In this document: in pieces, positions 5,250 through 6,386 of the stretch
Position numbering within the stretch: the stretch's first letter is position 1
Layout: every line of letters starts with the position of its first letter
Source of the DNA: Methanosphaera sp. rholeuAM74
Lineage (GTDB): Archaea; Methanobacteriota; Methanobacteria; Methanobacteriales; Methanobacteriaceae
Reading direction: 5' to 3'
Assembly: GCA_003266075.1 (NCBI GenBank)
Contig: MUZZ01000216.1
Span: 1 to 6,386 of the forward strand
DNA: 6,386 nucleotides
Notes under the pieces: model-generated
Database searches by the model: none
What the model was told of the DNA's origin: nothing
What the model saw: only the letters and a program-made list of their open reading frames with translations
Translations under genes and position numbers: made by a program

Positions 5250-5564
5250 ATGAAAAAAGTAAGAATAACAGTTGTAAAAAAGGCTAGATATGATGATTTA
5301 ATAGAAAAATATGAAAACCCCATGGAACACGCATGTAATGTTGAACTGGGATCAGTATACATTGCAAATGGTTGGCAAAAACCAGACAACTTCTGTGAAA
5401 GTGCATGGGAAACTATATCACCATTTGTAATGACACTAGCACATGGAGGAGAAGACATTTACGATGGGTGGATGAAAAACAAGAAATCAGCAATGATATC
5501 CTGTAATGATGGATTCAGACCAGTATCATTTTACATAGAAACATTAGAAGAAGATGCAGACTAA
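5250..5564 (+). CDS. TIGR04076 family protein
   Basis: This small acidic protein of 104 residues begins MKKVRITVVKKARYDDLIEKYE and ends near RPVSFYIETLEED. The opening KVRITVVKK strand, a central W-x-x-I segment (ESAWETISPFVMTLAHGGE, 50-68) and the closing CNDGFRPVSFYIE (85-97) fit the TIGR04076 family. This family is widespread in anaerobic bacteria and archaea, often with conserved cysteines, and has no established function. Cysteines here are C29, C49 and C85. There is no signal peptide or membrane segment. The start is supported by GGGTGGT at 5237-5243, 6 nt before the ATG. It has its own promoter candidate upstream. A channel gene follows after 58 bp with no terminator between, so the two may be co-transcribed. 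Family membership is fairly sure; the role is unknown. Confidence 0.82.
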   Translation: MKKVRITVVKKARYDDLIEKYENPMEHACNVELGSVYIANGWQKPDNFCESAWETISPFVMTLAHGGEDIYDGWMKNKKSAMISCNDGFRPVSFYIETLEEDAD

Positions 5565-5622
5565 AGTATTAAATCATAGTAAATACATAAATACTACCAA
5601 CATAAAATTAAAGGATTAGAGC

Positions 5623-6386
5623 ATGATATCAGATAAGTCATTGATTGATGAAGAATATTTGCATACAATATCTGCATTTAAAAACACGTTAATGATTATT
5701 CTTATATTAACGGATGTCCTATTCGTATTCCTGATGATATTATATCCACTAACGATGGAGGACTTGGTATTCTTCTCATACTTTGATCTTATGATATGTA
5801 CATTCATGTTTCTGGATTTAGTGAATACTTATATAAATTCTGATTCAACACTACTCGGGTTCATAAAAGGACATATAATTGATATTATCGCAGTAATACC
5901 GATTAACTTCATATTCCTAAGATACTTTGTAGTAACGAATGTGTTCAGAGTTCTCCAGTTATTTCAGGTTGCTAAATTGTTCTCACTACGTAGGTATGAA
6001 AGGGGTGGGATAAGATACTTCATACGACACCACCTGTTAAGATTATTTGTGATACTGTTTATACTATACATATTCATATCATCGACAGTACTCTACGTAT
6101 TAGACCCAGCATTCACCAGTATATTCAACTCATTATGGTTTAATATAGTGACATTAGCAAGTGTGGGATATGGTGATATTACACCATCAACACCCTCTGG
6201 TAAGATACTGGGAATGATATCCATTATACTTGGAGTCTTCTTTGTAAGCGTATTTACTGCGGCAATGGCAGCATTATATAATCAAGAAAATGAGAAAGAA
6301 ACACGAAGAGCATTCCAGAAGGAAATGAATGTAATTAAAAAAGAAAATCGTGTACTGGATAAGAAGATTGATGACTTAGATGATAA
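5623..6386 (+). CDS. Voltage-gated-type potassium channel, six transmembrane helices (partial, C-terminus outside window)
   Basis: The 254 visible residues form a Kv-like channel for potassium across the cell membrane. S1 is about 21-41, S2 48-68 (with D55), S3 83-97 (HIIDIIAVIP), an S4-like helix 98-124, S5 138-160, a pore helix 166-179, the selectivity filter SVGYGD (180-185), and S6 195-218. The filter is canonical for K+ except that serine replaces the usual threonine before VGYGD. S4 carries R100, R109, K118 and R124 in one three-residue register, with V, N, Q, Q and S at the positions between, so it has fewer charges than KvAP. After S6 comes a charged, probably coiled-coil tail (222-254) that continues out of the window. 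The ATG follows AAGGATT (5611-5617). Strength of voltage sensing cannot be told from sequence. Confidence 0.93.
   Translation, partial: MISDKSLIDEEYLHTISAFKNTLMIILILTDVLFVFLMILYPLTMEDLVFFSYFDLMICTFMFLDLVNTYINSDSTLLGFIKGHIIDIIAVIPINFIFLRYFVVTNVFRVLQLFQVAKLFSLRRYERGGIRYFIRHHLLRLFVILFILYIFISSTVLYVLDPAFTSIFNSLWFNIVTLASVGYGDITPSTPSGKILGMISIILGVFFVSVFTAAMAALYNQENEKETRRAFQKEMNVIKKENRVLDKKIDDLDD

Noticed and set aside
5616..5807. A 63-codon minus-strand frame
   Set aside because: It is antisense to the N-terminal helices of the potassium channel, with no motif or ribosome binding site.

Overview
The window looks like chromosomal DNA of a very AT-rich methanogenic archaeon of the order Methanobacteriales, most likely Methanosphaera or a close relative. 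The evidence is an archaeal type II methionine aminopeptidase, an ExoIII-family nuclease of 257 residues that keeps the residue numbering I recall for Methanothermobacter Mth212, archaeal GGTGAT-type ribosome binding sites, TATA-box promoters, a T-rich terminator, and A/T-ending codons. The genus is an inference from composition and gene style.

Layout. The left end (1-584, minus strand) holds the N-terminal two thirds of methionine aminopeptidase, with an acidic insertion of about 30 residues. After a gene-free AT-rich gap comes a small decayed toxin-antitoxin module: an intact AbrB-like antitoxin (951-1187), then a VapC-like PIN toxin that has lost its start codon and its C-terminal half (1184-1423), followed by a second short coding scrap to 1476. 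Positions 1477-2296 carry no gene. In the middle is a near-perfect 28-bp palindrome with the 11-6-11 architecture of Xer/dif recombination sites. The DNA left of it is G+T-rich and the DNA right of it is A+C-rich with about six C per G, which is the polarity expected at a replication terminus. This is the most interesting part of the window.

The right half is all plus strand. It holds a zinc-ribbon protein with an Asn/Gln-rich linker and a TM2-like membrane domain (2306-3013); an ExoIII/AP endonuclease probably acting as a DNA-uridine endonuclease (3241-4014); a zinc-ribbon protein with an HExxH metallopeptidase core (4060-4983); a TIGR04076-type small protein (5250-5564); and the first 254 residues of a six-transmembrane potassium channel (5623-end). 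The ExoIII and peptidase genes are 45 bp apart and may be co-transcribed, as may the last two genes, which are 58 bp apart. No shared pathway is evident: these are housekeeping and poorly characterised genes next to a probable chromosome-dimer-resolution site.
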